A stretch of 64,000 nt of DNA from Minicystis rosea (GTDB taxonomy: Bacteria > Myxococcota_A > Polyangia > Polyangiales > Polyangiaceae). A program made the position numbers and the translations under genes. The stretch's first letter is position 1; every line of letters starts with the position of its first letter. Where the stretch lies: NCBI GenBank assembly GCA_001931535.1, contig CP016211.1:186001-250000 (forward strand), written 5' to 3'. Shown in pieces: positions 34,741 through 43,753 of this stretch. The notes beneath the pieces are model-generated. The model had not been told where the DNA came from, made no database searches, and saw only the letters and a list, made by a program, of their open reading frames with translations.

Positions 34741-34898
34741 GACGGGCTCGGCCCGGGAAGCCGGGCCCTCTGCGGAGGTACGCGGCGATCATAGCCGGCG
34801 CGGCGCGGCCCGCGCAGCGAGCGACCGCGGCCTTGGGCCCGCGCCGCGACCATGCGTCGCGAGCACCGTGTTTCCTGCGCGATCCACGCGCGGGCGCG

Positions 34899-36143
34899 TC
34901 AGCGGTAGAGCTCGCTCTTCAGCGCGAACACGCCGTCGCTCACCACGACGGTGCCCTCGGCGATCCCTTCGCGGATCTCCTGCTCGGCCCCGGTGGCGGC
35001 GCCGAGCGTGACGCGCGTGGGGATGACGCGGTTGTCGCCCGCGACCACGAAGACGGTGGGCTTGCCGTCGACCCAGGTCACGGCGTTGGTGGGGATGGAG
35101 AGCGCGTTGCGCGTCGGGCCGCTGGCGCGGATGCTCGCGGTCACGGCTTGGCCGGGGCGGAGCTTGCGGGCGGTGTTGTCGATCTTCACGCGCACCGGCG
35201 CGCTGCGCGTGGTGGCGTCGAGCGCGTCGCCCACGTGCGCGACGGTGCCGGCGATGACGCGATCGGGATCGGCGAGCGGGCGGATCTCCACGGCGTCGCC
35301 GCGGCGAATGGCGTCGACGCTGCGCTCGAAGACGGCGAGCTCGATCCAGAGGTGATCGAGATCGGCGACGCGGTACGCGACGAGGTTGCCCTCCACCGAT
35401 TGGCCCGCGGACACGAGGCGCTCGACCACCGTGCCCGAGAGCGGCGCCTTGAGCACGTACAAGCCGAGCGCGCCGCTGGGCCCGCCGCCGAGCGCGGCGA
35501 CCTTCTGGCGCGCGGCGCCGAGCATGGCCTGATGCTCGGAGAGCGAGGCTTCGGCGACCTCGGCCTCGCGCGCGGTGGAGAGCTTGCGCTGGGAGAGATC
35601 GCGCTCGCGGGCGGCGTTGAGCTCGGCGGCCTTGCGCTGGGCCTCGATCATCGCCACGGAGGCCTGCGCCTCGCCGAGCTCGGCGCTCTCGATCTCCGCG
35701 AGCGTGTCGCCCGCCTTCACCGCGTCGCCCTCGATCTTCACGAGCTTGCGCACGAGGCCACGGATGCGCGTGCCCACGGCGGCCACGTGCTCGGGATCGA
35801 AGGCCACCGTGCCCACGACCTTGAGCTCGGGCACGAGCTCGCCTTTGTGCGCGATGGTGGTCTTGATCCCCGCGCGATCACGGAAGGCCGGCGAATAGAC
35901 GATGGCGGTGCCCTCGGCGCGCGGCACGTCGGGCCCGATCGCGGCGGCCCCGCTCTCGCCGTGCGCGCCGCGGAACGCGAGGCCGGTGACGGCGCCGAGG
36001 GCCGCGACGCCGCCGAGGATCAAGCCGATCAGGCGCCGCCGGCTCCGCAGAGACGCCGCGGGCGGCACCGTGCCGGGGGCCGAATGGAGATCGTCCGAAG
36101 CTTTCGAGGTGGCGCTGCGCGGTTGGCTCGACGGGTCCGTCAC
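34899..36143 (-). CDS. Periplasmic adaptor (membrane fusion) protein of an efflux system
   Basis: This is 414 residues starting at GTG 36143, which overlaps the TolC-like stop (GTGA). One N-terminal membrane helix (RLIGLILGGVAALGAVTGLAF, about 38-58) is followed by a lipoyl half-motif (GTRIRGLVRKLVKIEGDAVKAG), an alpha-helical hairpin (about 165-240), the second lipoyl half (GLYVLKAPLSGTVVERLVSAGQ) and beta-barrel domains. This is the layout of RND-type CzcB/CusB-like adaptors, which bridge an inner-membrane pump and an outer-membrane channel. No pump gene follows: the next genes are the histidine kinase and regulator. It may work with a pump encoded elsewhere. Confidence 0.9.
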   Translation of the reverse strand: MTDPSSQPRSATSKASDDLHSAPGTVPPAASLRSRRRLIGLILGGVAALGAVTGLAFRGAHGESGAAAIGPDVPRAEGTAIVYSPAFRDRAGIKTTIAHKGELVPELKVVGTVAFDPEHVAAVGTRIRGLVRKLVKIEGDAVKAGDTLAEIESAELGEAQASVAMIEAQRKAAELNAARERDLSQRKLSTAREAEVAEASLSEHQAMLGAARQKVAALGGGPSGALGLYVLKAPLSGTVVERLVSAGQSVEGNLVAYRVADLDHLWIELAVFERSVDAIRRGDAVEIRPLADPDRVIAGTVAHVGDALDATTRSAPVRVKIDNTARKLRPGQAVTASIRASGPTRNALSIPTNAVTWVDGKPTVFVVAGDNRVIPTRVTLGAATGAEQEIREGIAEGTVVVSDGVFALKSELYR

Positions 36144-37390
36144 GGCAGCTCTCCGGTGAGGGTCACGATGTCGCTCACGATGTTCCATTCGCGGAGCGTG
36201 AGCTCCAGACGGCGGGCTTCGAGCAGCGCGAGATCGCGCCGCGCGGTGAGCACCGCCAAGAGATCGCCCTTGCCCGCGCGCTGCGTGGCCACGGCGGCGT
36301 CGATGGCGGCGCGCGCGGCCGGCTCGGCGGTGCGCGTGACCTCGTCGAGGGCGCGGCGCACCTGCTCGCGCTCCGCGGTCATGCCCGCGACCGCCGCCGC
36401 GATGTTGCGCGCCGACACGTTGCGCAGCGCGAGCGCCCGCAGGCGCGACGCGTCCGCGCGCGCCGCCTCGCCCTGACCCGTGCGGGCGATGGGCAACGTC
36501 CACCCGAAGCCGCCGCCGAAGCGCGTCTCGCCCATGTCGCCGCGGCCGGCGAGCACGATCAGGCTCAGCGGGCTGTGCGCCTCGCGCGTCTGCCGCTCGC
36601 GCACGCGCAGGTGATAGTCGGCCTCGCTCTCGTAGGCGCGCACCTGCGGCGCCCTCTGCGGCTCGGGGCGCCGCGTCGGCTCCGGCGGCTCGGCCGACGC
36701 CGGTGCCTCCGTGAAGCGCACGGCCGTGAGGCGCGAGACGTCGGCGAGGGCGCGGGTGAGATCGGCCCGCGCCTCGGCCAGCACCACCGAGTTCTTGGCG
36801 AGCTCCACACGCGCGAGGGTGGCGTCCTGCTCCGTCGCGTCGCGCGCCGCGAGCCGGGCTGCGTAGATGTCGGCCTCGTCGCGGGCCACGCCCACGAGCC
36901 GCTGCCACGTGCGCACCCGCGCGCCGGCCACGGCCGCCGCGCCGTACGCGCGCACCGTCTCGCCGACCGCAGTGGCGCGCGCCGTCTCCAGCTCGGCCTC
37001 GCGCAGCCCGAGCAGCGCGTCGGCTTCGGCCATGCGGCGCCCGCGCTGCCCCGAGATCTCCACCGGCACGAACAGCGTGGCCTGCATCGCCACGTCCTTG
37101 GTCACGTTCAGGGTGCCGCGCTGCACCTGCACCTCGAGGTACGGGTTCGTCACCGGCGGCAGGCGTGCGCCGACCTGCTCGGCGCGGCCGACGGCGACGT
37201 CCTCGCGGGCGGCCGCCACGAGCGGCGCGCGCTCCCGGGCGAGCGCGATGACCCGCGGGAGCGTCGGCACGCCGCCCGTCGGCACCTCCGCCTCCGGTGA
37301 CGGAGCATCCGGCACGGCAGCGAAGGCCGGCGTCGCCGGAGCCATCAGGACGAACGCGAGGAGGCGAAGGAGGGACGATGGCTTGGGCAT
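36140..37390 (-). CDS. TolC-family outer membrane efflux channel
   Basis: This is 416 residues with a Sec signal peptide ([18 protein letters not shown]). Two long alpha-helical TolC-like halves follow: [27 protein letters not shown] near 45-70 and the Ala/Glu/Arg-rich coiled coil at about 120-230, then a repeat of the pattern from about 290. Proline-rich [17 protein letters not shown] separates the halves. This member is most like CusC/CzcC-type channels. It is first in the operon with the adaptor gene (4-bp overlap), consistent with co-assembly. A sigma-54-like promoter lies about 40-55 bp upstream of its start. Confidence 0.9.
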   Translation of the reverse strand: MPKPSSLLRLLAFVLMAPATPAFAAVPDAPSPEAEVPTGGVPTLPRVIALARERAPLVAAAREDVAVGRAEQVGARLPPVTNPYLEVQVQRGTLNVTKDVAMQATLFVPVEISGQRGRRMAEADALLGLREAELETARATAVGETVRAYGAAAVAGARVRTWQRLVGVARDEADIYAARLAARDATEQDATLARVELAKNSVVLAEARADLTRALADVSRLTAVRFTEAPASAEPPEPTRRPEPQRAPQVRAYESEADYHLRVRERQTREAHSPLSLIVLAGRGDMGETRFGGGFGWTLPIARTGQGEAARADASRLRALALRNVSARNIAAAVAGMTAEREQVRRALDEVTRTAEPAARAAIDAAVATQRAGKGDLLAVLTARRDLALLEARRLELTLREWNIVSDIVTLTGELP

Positions 37391-37429
37391 GGTCGCGCTG
37401 GCCGCGGGCTTCGCAGCCGCGCGCCCTCA

Positions 37430-37445
37430 CGCATGCCCCGTGCCG
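37430..37445 (-). promoter_or_regulatory. Candidate sigma-54 (-24/-12) promoter for the TolC-adaptor operon
   Basis: On the minus strand, CGGCACGGGGCATGCG runs from 37445 to 37430. The GG of the -24 element and GC of the -12 element are separated by exactly ten bases, as required; mismatches to TGGCAC-N5-TTGC are the first base and one T. It lies about 40 bp upstream of the ATG at 37390, and the same locus encodes a sigma-54 activator. Function is inferred from sequence only. Confidence 0.45.
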
Positions 37446-37486
37446 ACACGAATGAGCGGAAACATTGGGCTTTTCGGGACGAGGAG

Positions 37487-37523
37487 CGTGGCGTTTTGCC
37501 ACGACGCGTGGAGTTTTGCCGCG
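37487..37523. promoter_or_regulatory. Two 17-bp direct repeats 20 bp apart
   Basis: CGTGGCGTTTTGCCACG at 37487-37503 and CGTGGAGTTTTGCCGCG at 37507-37523 differ at only two positions. The start-to-start spacing of 20 bp is about two helical turns, an arrangement typical of operators. It lies between the divergent TolC operon and precursor gene 1. Confidence 0.4.
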
Positions 37524-37620
37524 GAATCTCTTCCAGGCGCTCGCGCGCGAAGCCCTGCGGCGCCCGACGCCAGGAGCGCACGCCGCACCCCGCCGCCGAC
37601 GCGGAGGTCTCGAATCCAGT

Positions 37621-37673
37621 GGAGATTGGCAATCTCCCTGCGCGGCTCATGCCTCCTCGAGATTGGCAATCTC
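37621..37673. promoter_or_regulatory. Paired dyads (GAGATTGGCAATCTC) in the divergent promoter region
   Basis: The dyad GGAGATTGGCAATCTCC occupies 37621-37637 and its 15-bp core recurs exactly at 37659-37673, with centres 37 bp apart. Both lie about 180-240 bp upstream of the sigma-54-like promoter, a normal distance for enhancer sites of NtrC-family activators. They could equally control precursor gene 1, which starts at 37878. Confidence 0.55.
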
Positions 37674-37877
37674 CGCCTCGGCGCGCTCGGCGACGTGCTC
37701 TCCATTCCTGCTTCTCGTCGTTGGGCCTGCGCGCGCCGCGCCCATCGACGTTGCCCCGCGCGCCGTTTCATCCACGCGGGCGCCGCGGCGCAATTCGCGA
37801 GGTGCCGAGAGCGCGCGTGGTGGCATCCGGGTTGTCAGCGACCGAGCGGGCTCCATGGACCATCGGGGGGAGATATC

Positions 37878-38300
37878 ATGACGGACACACGCAGACTCGA
37901 AGCGGATCTGAAAGACCTTCGAATCGTGGTGAACGAGATCCGCGACGCCATTCGCAGCTTGGTGCACGCGCGGACGATCGCCGCGACGGCCGTCGACGAG
38001 CTCGACGATCACGAGACCGCGGACACCGCCGCGTTCTCGTGCAGCTCCTGCGGCGGCTGTCGTCCCTGCGGCGGTTGCCGTCCTTGCGGCGGTTGCCGTC
38101 CTTGCGGCGGTTGCCGTCCCTGCAGCGGTTGCGGCGGCTGCCGTCCTTGCGGTGGTTGCCGTCAGTGCAATGAATGCGGGCAATGCGGCCAATGCGGGCA
38201 GTGCCACGGCGGCGGGCCCGACGGCCCGGGCGGCCCCGGTGGACCCGGCGGGCCCGGTGGACCCGGCGGCGGCGGCGGGCGCCCCTGCGGCCCCCGTTGA
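37878..38300 (+). CDS. Azole-RiPP-type precursor peptide 1: leader plus (X-X-Cys) repeat core
   Basis: This is 140 residues. Residues 1-54 form a leader with DLKDL (10-14) and [11 protein letters not shown] (18-28). The core begins at Cys55 and keeps a cysteine at every third residue for 19 cysteines, mostly alternating GGC and RPC, then GQC. A Gly/Pro-rich tail follows (from about residue 110) with one more Cys near the C-terminus (RPCGPR). The leader has the same length as that of the precursor at 46086 and the same 11-residue block, so both are likely substrates of the YcaO/SagB enzymes at 46557-50480. ATG 37878 is preceded by GGGGGGAG. The 3' end has a terminator. An alternative is a metallothionein-like metal-binding protein. 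Confidence 0.75.
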   Translation: MTDTRRLEADLKDLRIVVNEIRDAIRSLVHARTIAATAVDELDDHETADTAAFSCSSCGGCRPCGGCRPCGGCRPCGGCRPCSGCGGCRPCGGCRQCNECGQCGQCGQCHGGGPDGPGGPGGPGGPGGPGGGGGRPCGPR

Positions 38301-38336
38301 GCCTCGAGCGATGGCGCGATTGAGAGGGTGAGACGC

Positions 38337-38367
38337 GCGCCGCACCTTTCGAGGTGCGGCGCCTTTT
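38337..38367. terminator. Strong UUCG-loop hairpin terminator
   Basis: An 11-bp perfect stem (38337-38347 pairing with 38352-38362) closes a TTCG tetraloop and is followed on the plus strand by CTTTTC. It is 36 bp beyond precursor gene 1 and faces the convergent amidohydrolase gene, so it may act in both directions. Confidence 0.85.
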
Positions 38368-38424
38368 CATCGTCGCGTGGCGGCGACGCGCGCCTCCGGC
38401 GAGGAGGTCAATCCCGCGCCGGCG

Positions 38425-40302
38425 TCACTGGCAGAGGCCCACGGCGAGGCCGGTCCAGCTCGACGCATCGACGCACTTCTTGCCCGCGGAGCAACGCTTG
38501 CCGGCGGCGCCCGACGGATCGCAGATATCCATGCAGGCGTTCGTGTCGAGGTTGCACGTGCTGCCGACGGCGCAGCTCCCCTCGGCCGAGCACGGCTTTC
38601 CGTGGGCGCCGGTGCCTGCGTCCCAGCACGCCGTCGCCGCGTTGCCGAGCGGGACGCAGGCCGTCCCGTTCCCGCAGGTCTGCCGGATGGGATCGCAGCC
38701 GTCGCTCGCGTAGCAATAGCCGCCGCTCGCCGCGCTCTCGTCGGGCACGCAGGCGCTGCCCTTGGCGCAGCCGCCGAATCCATTGCAGGTCGGCGCGCAG
38801 ACGTGATCGACGTTGCACATGAGCCCATGGCCGCAGTCCGAGGGCGTGAGGCAGGTGCCGCCCGCGGCCACCTGGGTGGTGGGCTTCGTCGTCAGGCTGG
38901 TGCTCCGGCGCAGCGCGAGCGCGCCGCGATCCACGAGCGCGCCGGCGCGATACACGCGCGAGACGCGGCCCACGTTGCGGATGTTCGTGGTCGCGTCGCC
39001 GTCGACCACCAGCACGTCCGCGATCGCGCCCGGCTCGAGGCGGCCGAGATCGTGACGCCCGAGGACCTCGGCCGCCGTGCGCGTGCCCGAGGCCAGCGCC
39101 TCCACCGGCGACATGCCCGCTTCGACGTAGAGCGCGAGCTCGTCGGCCATGGCGAGGCCATGGAAGGTGCCGGGGTTGCCCGCATCGGTGCCGCCCGCGA
39201 TCGTGACGCCGGCCGCGTGGCACGTCTTGAGATTGGCCATCACGTTGCTGCGCCAGGTCGCGGTCATGGCCTTGTATTTCGACGTGGTCATGTACCCGAG
39301 CTCCTGCGGATCCTGCAGCGAGTCGATGACGTCCCCGGGCACGTCGTCGCGGAGCGCGCGCTCGTCGAGCCGGGCGACGGTGCCGTGCGAGACGCGGTAG
39401 AAACCATCCATCACCGCGGCCGTCGGGACGATGACCACGCCCATGGCGGCCATCTTCTGCGCGAGCGCGGGGGAGATGAGATCTTCGTTGGGGAGGTGCG
39501 CGAAGTGGGTGATGCCGGCGGTGAGCGCATCCTCCACGTCCTTGGCATAGGACACGTGGGCGAAGACCGGGAGCCCGGCCGCCGCCGCGGCCTGCTCGAC
39601 CGCCGCCATCGAAGCCTCCGTCATGCGCGGGAGCGGCTTCACCGGGCCGGACTCGATGACGATCTTGACCGCATCGGGCTTGTACGCGACGAGCTTCGAG
39701 AAGGCTTTGCCGACGTCGCTCGGAGCATCGATGAAGAAGCAGGAGTCGCCCGCCCGGGTACCGGCATAACACGGGTGTCCGCCCGTCGGCGTGAGGAGCG
39801 GGCCCACCGCGAAGACGCGCGGCCCGATCATCTCGCCGGCGTCGATGCGCTTGCGATACTCGAAGATCACGTGCGCGGAGGTGCCGAGATCGAGAAACGA
39901 GGTCACGCCCGCGCGGAGCATCGACTTCATGTGATCGTCGGGGCGCACGCCTTCGTAGCTCCCGCCGTTCAGAGGCCCGGAGTCGGCGAGGAGGTGAACG
40001 TGCAGGTCGAGGAGGCCGGGCATCACCGTCTTGCCGGCGACGTCGACCACTTCACCCGCGGTCACGGGCGCGTCTCCAAAGACGATCTCCCGGACCTTCT
40101 TCCCCTCCATCACCACCGTTCCGCGCCCTTTGCGGACGCCGTCGAACACCATGCCTCCGCGCAGCACCGTGCAGCTCGGGCACCCGACCGCGGGCGGCGT
40201 CTGCGCGGCGGCCTCGCTACGGCAGCTCGCCAGCGCCGGCGTCAGCGCGAGCAGGGAGAGCGCGAGCAACTGGGCCGAAGGCCCACCAATCCTAAGCGGC
40301 AT
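38425..40302 (-). CDS. Amidohydrolase lipoprotein with C-terminal Cys-rich domain
   Basis: This is 625 residues. The lipobox is TPALASCRS (Cys about 27). The amidohydrolase barrel (about 45-470) has the metal motifs LLDLHVHLLAD (HxH), VFAHVSYAKD, ITHFAHLPNED and AGGTDAGNPG, so two His pairs and the Asp are present and the enzyme should be active. The C-terminal 140 residues form a Cys-rich region (GTCLTPSDCGHGLMC ... GLCQ) with about 20 cysteines, of the kind found on myxobacterial surface proteins. Substrate is unknown; imidazolonepropionase-like enzymes are the closest group by motif. AAGGAG lies four bases before the ATG at 40302. Confidence 0.85.
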   Translation of the reverse strand: MPLRIGGPSAQLLALSLLALTPALASCRSEAAAQTPPAVGCPSCTVLRGGMVFDGVRKGRGTVVMEGKKVREIVFGDAPVTAGEVVDVAGKTVMPGLLDLHVHLLADSGPLNGGSYEGVRPDDHMKSMLRAGVTSFLDLGTSAHVIFEYRKRIDAGEMIGPRVFAVGPLLTPTGGHPCYAGTRAGDSCFFIDAPSDVGKAFSKLVAYKPDAVKIVIESGPVKPLPRMTEASMAAVEQAAAAAGLPVFAHVSYAKDVEDALTAGITHFAHLPNEDLISPALAQKMAAMGVVIVPTAAVMDGFYRVSHGTVARLDERALRDDVPGDVIDSLQDPQELGYMTTSKYKAMTATWRSNVMANLKTCHAAGVTIAGGTDAGNPGTFHGLAMADELALYVEAGMSPVEALASGTRTAAEVLGRHDLGRLEPGAIADVLVVDGDATTNIRNVGRVSRVYRAGALVDRGALALRRSTSLTTKPTTQVAAGGTCLTPSDCGHGLMCNVDHVCAPTCNGFGGCAKGSACVPDESAASGGYCYASDGCDPIRQTCGNGTACVPLGNAATACWDAGTGAHGKPCSAEGSCAVGSTCNLDTNACMDICDPSGAAGKRCSAGKKCVDASSWTGLAVGLCQ

Positions 40303-40556
40303 ATACTCCTTCGGGCCCGCGATCCATGGGGAAGTCCGACGGCGGGCCCCCCGTGGGTATCAGGAGGAGGGCAGACGACAATCGTGCTCCCGTGAGCGAG
40401 AGCACGCGGGCGCGCCGACACGCGCGGCAGCCGTCAGGCGCGTTACCGCCGAACGAGCATGTCATTCACACGACGCGCGCGGCGCCGCGTCACCGATCTC
40501 GCTGGCGAAAGAGCCGATGTGGAAGTGGGGCTCACGCGTGGGACAGGCCGCTCGAC

Positions 40557-42596
40557 TCAAGGCGTGAGGCGGACGCAGGCGACTTGGTACGTGCCCGTCA
40601 CGAAGAATTGGCTGAGCGACACGGGATTGTTGCCGCCTTCGGCGAAGACGCCCACGAGCGGTGTGGCGCCTCGGTTCGTGGCGATGAAGCGAGGTTGGAG
40701 ATTCAGGCCCACGTTCGCGCGCCACAGGGACCCGAGATCACGAATGTCCGCAGTCTGGTAGCTCGCGCCGAAGGCGCTCGTGCACGCGGCATCGAGGGTG
40801 GCGACCGTGGCCGTGGTGGGCGAGATCGTCCGCGTGTATCGGACTCTCGCGTCGACGCGCACGCAGGCCGCGGGCGCAGTGGCCGGCGTGGACGTGCTCA
40901 CGATGGCCGCGTTGAAGGTGAATCCGCTGATGGTCCCAGCGTTGTTCGCCCAAAACGAAGGGTTGATACCATTGTAGCCGAGCCCGCCGAAGTGAATGCC
41001 CACCTCGCGAATGTCGGCGAGCTGATAGTTGGGACCGTATTCGGTCACACATGCACCGTCGAGCGCCGCAAGGGTGCTGCCGGACCCCGGCGTCGCGCGA
41101 CTGAACACAAGCGTGACCGCGCCGCCGGTGCCCGACGCGCCGGTCGCACCCGTGGCGCCGGTCGCGCCCGTTGCGCCGATCGCACCCGTCGCACCCACCG
41201 GACCTGCGGGACCCGTTGGGCCCATTGCGCCGGTCGCGCCTGCAGCGCCGGTCGCGCCTGCGGGACCCGTCGGGCCTACTGGACCAACAGGGCCCATTGG
41301 ACCCGCAGCGCCGGTTGGGCCCGTGACACCCATGGGCCCATCGGCGCCGGTCGCACCGGTCGCGCCCATTGGGCCAGTCGCGCCGATGGGGCCCGTCGCG
41401 CCCGTGGCACCCGTAGCACCGACAGCACCCGTCGGGCCCGTTGCGCCGGTAGCACCCGTTGCGCCGGTAGCACCCGTTGCGCCGGTAGCACCCGTTGCGC
41501 CGATGGCACCTGTTGCGCCGATGGCACCTGTTGCGCCGACCGCACCCGTAGGACCCATTGGTCCTGCAGGACCGATAGCACCTGTCGCGCCGGTCGGGCC
41601 CATGGGCCCATCGACACCCGTGGCGCCGGTCGCTCCGACAGGGCCTGTCGCACCAGTCGCTCCGATTGGCCCTGTCGCGCCTGTCGCACCCACTGCACCT
41701 GTCGCGCCGGTTGCGCCCACTGCACCTGTCGGACCGATAGGCCCTGTCGCGCCCGTTGCTCCTGTCGCACCCACTGCACCTGTCGCGCCGGTTGCGCCCA
41801 CTGCACCTGTCGGACCGATGGGGCCAGTTGCGCCCGTGGCTCCGGTTGCGCCCGTCGGACCCATTGGACCGATCGGACCCGCAGGACCCATGGGGCCCGC
41901 CGCTCCCGTTGCGCCGGTGGCACCCGTCGCACCCGCAGGCCCCATTGCACCCGTTGCGCCTGTTGCACCGACAGGCCCGATTGCACCCGTCGCGCCCGCT
42001 GTGCCTGCAGGTCCCGTCGCGCCGGTCGCGCCCGCTGTGCCTGCAGGTCCCGTCGCGCCGGTCGCGCCCGCTGGACCCGCTGGGCCTGCAGGTCCCGTTG
42101 GGCCGACGAGGCCGGTGGGATCGCCGACCCATTGGCCCTTGTCGTTGATGACCTCTTGGTCGCCGATCGAGACGGAGCTCGGGTGGATGTCGCCGCGGAC
42201 GTCGCCGGCGAGGAGGGCGTAAGGCACGCTTTGGATGGGGGAGCGGGGGGCGAGCTCCGGATCGCTGCCGATGGTGATGCCGAAGTAGCGGAGCGAGCCG
42301 TCGAAGACCTTGGCGCCGAACGGCACGAGCGCGCCGAGCGAGACCGAGTAGTAGCCTTGATCGAAGGTGATCGTGTGCTGCTCGCTCCAGAGCGGCGCGG
42401 TCGCGTCGGGCGCATCGTAGATGGCGAAGACGATGTCGAGCGATCCCTCCACCGGGGCGCCGCCCACCTCGAAGAGCCGGCCTTGATTGGTGATGGTCTG
42501 TGGCACCGCGCTCTGCGCGCTCGCGCGGAGAGGCAGGCTCGCCGCCTGGGCGAGCAGCGTCGCGAACATCAGCGAACGAATCGTGCGCGTTCTCAT
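40557..42596 (-). CDS. Secreted collagen-like protein with long Gly-X-Thr/Pro region
   Basis: This is 679 residues. A signal peptide ([28 protein letters not shown]) precedes a beta-rich N-terminal domain (about 30-155: [21 protein letters not shown], typical of tail-fibre or adhesin heads). About residues 160-490 are collagen triplets, chiefly GAT, GPT, GPM and GPA. The rest is a C-terminal domain containing two similar Cys-bearing units ([15 protein letters not shown] and [15 protein letters not shown]). Thr in the Y position is typical of bacterial collagens, where it is often glycosylated. It is probably a surface fibre. It shares its strand with the amidohydrolase gene downstream (254-bp gap). 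Confidence 0.85.
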   Translation of the reverse strand: MRTRTIRSLMFATLLAQAASLPLRASAQSAVPQTITNQGRLFEVGGAPVEGSLDIVFAIYDAPDATAPLWSEQHTITFDQGYYSVSLGALVPFGAKVFDGSLRYFGITIGSDPELAPRSPIQSVPYALLAGDVRGDIHPSSVSIGDQEVINDKGQWVGDPTGLVGPTGPAGPAGPAGATGATGPAGTAGATGATGPAGTAGATGAIGPVGATGATGAMGPAGATGATGATGAAGPMGPAGPIGPMGPTGATGATGATGPIGPTGAVGATGATGAVGATGATGATGPIGPTGAVGATGATGAVGATGATGPIGATGATGPVGATGATGVDGPMGPTGATGAIGPAGPMGPTGAVGATGAIGATGAIGATGATGATGATGATGATGATGPTGAVGATGATGATGPIGATGPMGATGATGADGPMGVTGPTGAAGPMGPVGPVGPTGPAGATGAAGATGAMGPTGPAGPVGATGAIGATGATGATGATGASGTGGAVTLVFSRATPGSGSTLAALDGACVTEYGPNYQLADIREVGIHFGGLGYNGINPSFWANNAGTISGFTFNAAIVSTSTPATAPAACVRVDARVRYTRTISPTTATVATLDAACTSAFGASYQTADIRDLGSLWRANVGLNLQPRFIATNRGATPLVGVFAEGGNNPVSLSQFFVTGTYQVACVRLTP
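41130..42110 (-). repeat. Collagen-coding 9-bp repeat region
   Basis: The region repeats 9-bp codon triplets such as GGT/GGC-GCN-ACN in phase throughout, with larger duplicated blocks (for example the nearly identical stretches around 41,700-41,740 and 41,770-41,820). It encodes the Gly-X-Y segment of the collagen-like protein and is expected to vary in length. Confidence 0.8.
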
Positions 42597-43288
42597 GATG
42601 GACCCCGGAGCAGCTTTCGCGCGCGGCGCGAGGAGCTACATCGATTCACGGTAACGGCCCAATTCGGCTTCTGTCAAACGATGGCTCGATGGCCCGGCGC
42701 GTCACGTCGAGATTGTTTGCGAAGGGGCTTTGGTGAATCGTTTTGGTGAACCGTGGTCCAAGCCGCACGGTAAACATGGTTCGTTGGCCAAGGTGCTTGC
42801 TTTACCCTGGTTCTTGCAGGTCGCGTCGTGCGTGGTCTCCCTCTCGCGCTGCGTGGGTCGACTCGGCCGTCGGGAGTCTCTCGATGTCTCCGTTTGGGCT
42901 CTCGGCGGTTGGGTATGCTTTGGGTCGAAGGCGGATTGTTCTCGAAGCGTCTTCGTGGCTGAAGATGGGTTTGGTGCTCGTGCTCGCGCGTCGATGTCGA
43001 GATGTCGAGTCAGGTCGGCGCGCAGCGGAGAGGGCGAGTCGGTGGACGGGGGCACGAGCTGCCTCGTCATTCCCTGCGGCGCCGTGCATGTCCGGTCTTC
43101 GTGGTGGATCGTTCGGTCGATGGCAGCGGTGGACGTGGGCTCGCGTGCATCTCGGCCGGCATCCGGCGGCGCGGGCGTGCAGGGCGCGCCGACGGTGTCG
43201 GGGATGGTCGCAACATCTCTCCTCTCGCGCGGCGCCGGCCTCCACCCAGGCCTTGGTTCTGGCGCGCGGGCAGTGATATGCGGTGGTC
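42597..43288. other. 692-bp intergenic region, no gene supported
   Basis: This stretch is visibly less GC-rich than its neighbours, especially 42,640-42,960. It lies between divergent genes and should hold their promoters. It includes two direct copies of TTGGTGAA near 42730 and 42743. I find no RNA gene or convincing small protein. Confidence 0.45.
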
Positions 43289-43753
43289 ATGAATCCACCC
43301 GCCCTCATTCAGGACGCCATCGCGGTCCTGTGCACGCGTTTCGTGTCGGGAGGCTACGGGCTCGCGCCCATCATCGACCTCGGCGCCCTCGTCGCCAACG
43401 CGGACGGGACCGTGGACGAGAAGGAGCTGGAAATGCTGCGCTACCTGTTCGATGCCGCGCTCGGCGCGCGCCTCGGGAAGGATGCGCTCGCGCACCTCGT
43501 CCGATCGAGCATCCAGGTGATCCTGGAAGCGGGGCTCGAGCCGCGGGCCCGCTTCCTCGCGGACATCCTCCTGGACTGCGATGCGGTGGAGGAGGGGCTG
43601 ACCGTCGCGCTCAGCGTCGCGTTCGCGAGCGAGGGGCTCTCGAAGCCGGAGCAGGACGTCATCGATTCGATCGCGCGCGCCGCGCGGCTCCCGCGGGCGA
43701 AGCTCGACGCGCTGGCGGCGAACGTCGGGCGATCCATGGAGGTTGCTTCGTGA
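43289..43753 (+). CDS. TerB-like domain protein
   Basis: This is 154 residues, helical throughout. DLGALVANADGTVDEKELEMLRYLFD (about 30-55) and VALSVAFASEGLSKPEQDVIDSIARAARLPRAKLDALA (about 108-145) carry the paired acidic D-G-x-x-D/E-x-E-L pattern of TerB/DjlA-like domains, which bind metal or membrane-associated partners. Role unknown. An in-frame GTG at 43283 is two codons upstream; ATG 43289 was preferred. It ends in GTGA overlapping the next gene. Confidence 0.65.
   Translation: MNPPALIQDAIAVLCTRFVSGGYGLAPIIDLGALVANADGTVDEKELEMLRYLFDAALGARLGKDALAHLVRSSIQVILEAGLEPRARFLADILLDCDAVEEGLTVALSVAFASEGLSKPEQDVIDSIARAARLPRAKLDALAANVGRSMEVAS

Noticed and set aside
37878..38300. Metallothionein as the primary reading of the Cys-rich peptide
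   Set aside because: Metal binding remains possible, but the leader shared with a precursor that sits beside YcaO, SagB and F-type genes makes a RiPP substrate more likely.
41130..42110. Possible CRISPR or satellite array
   Set aside because: The repeats are in-frame Gly-X-Y codons inside one secreted protein gene.
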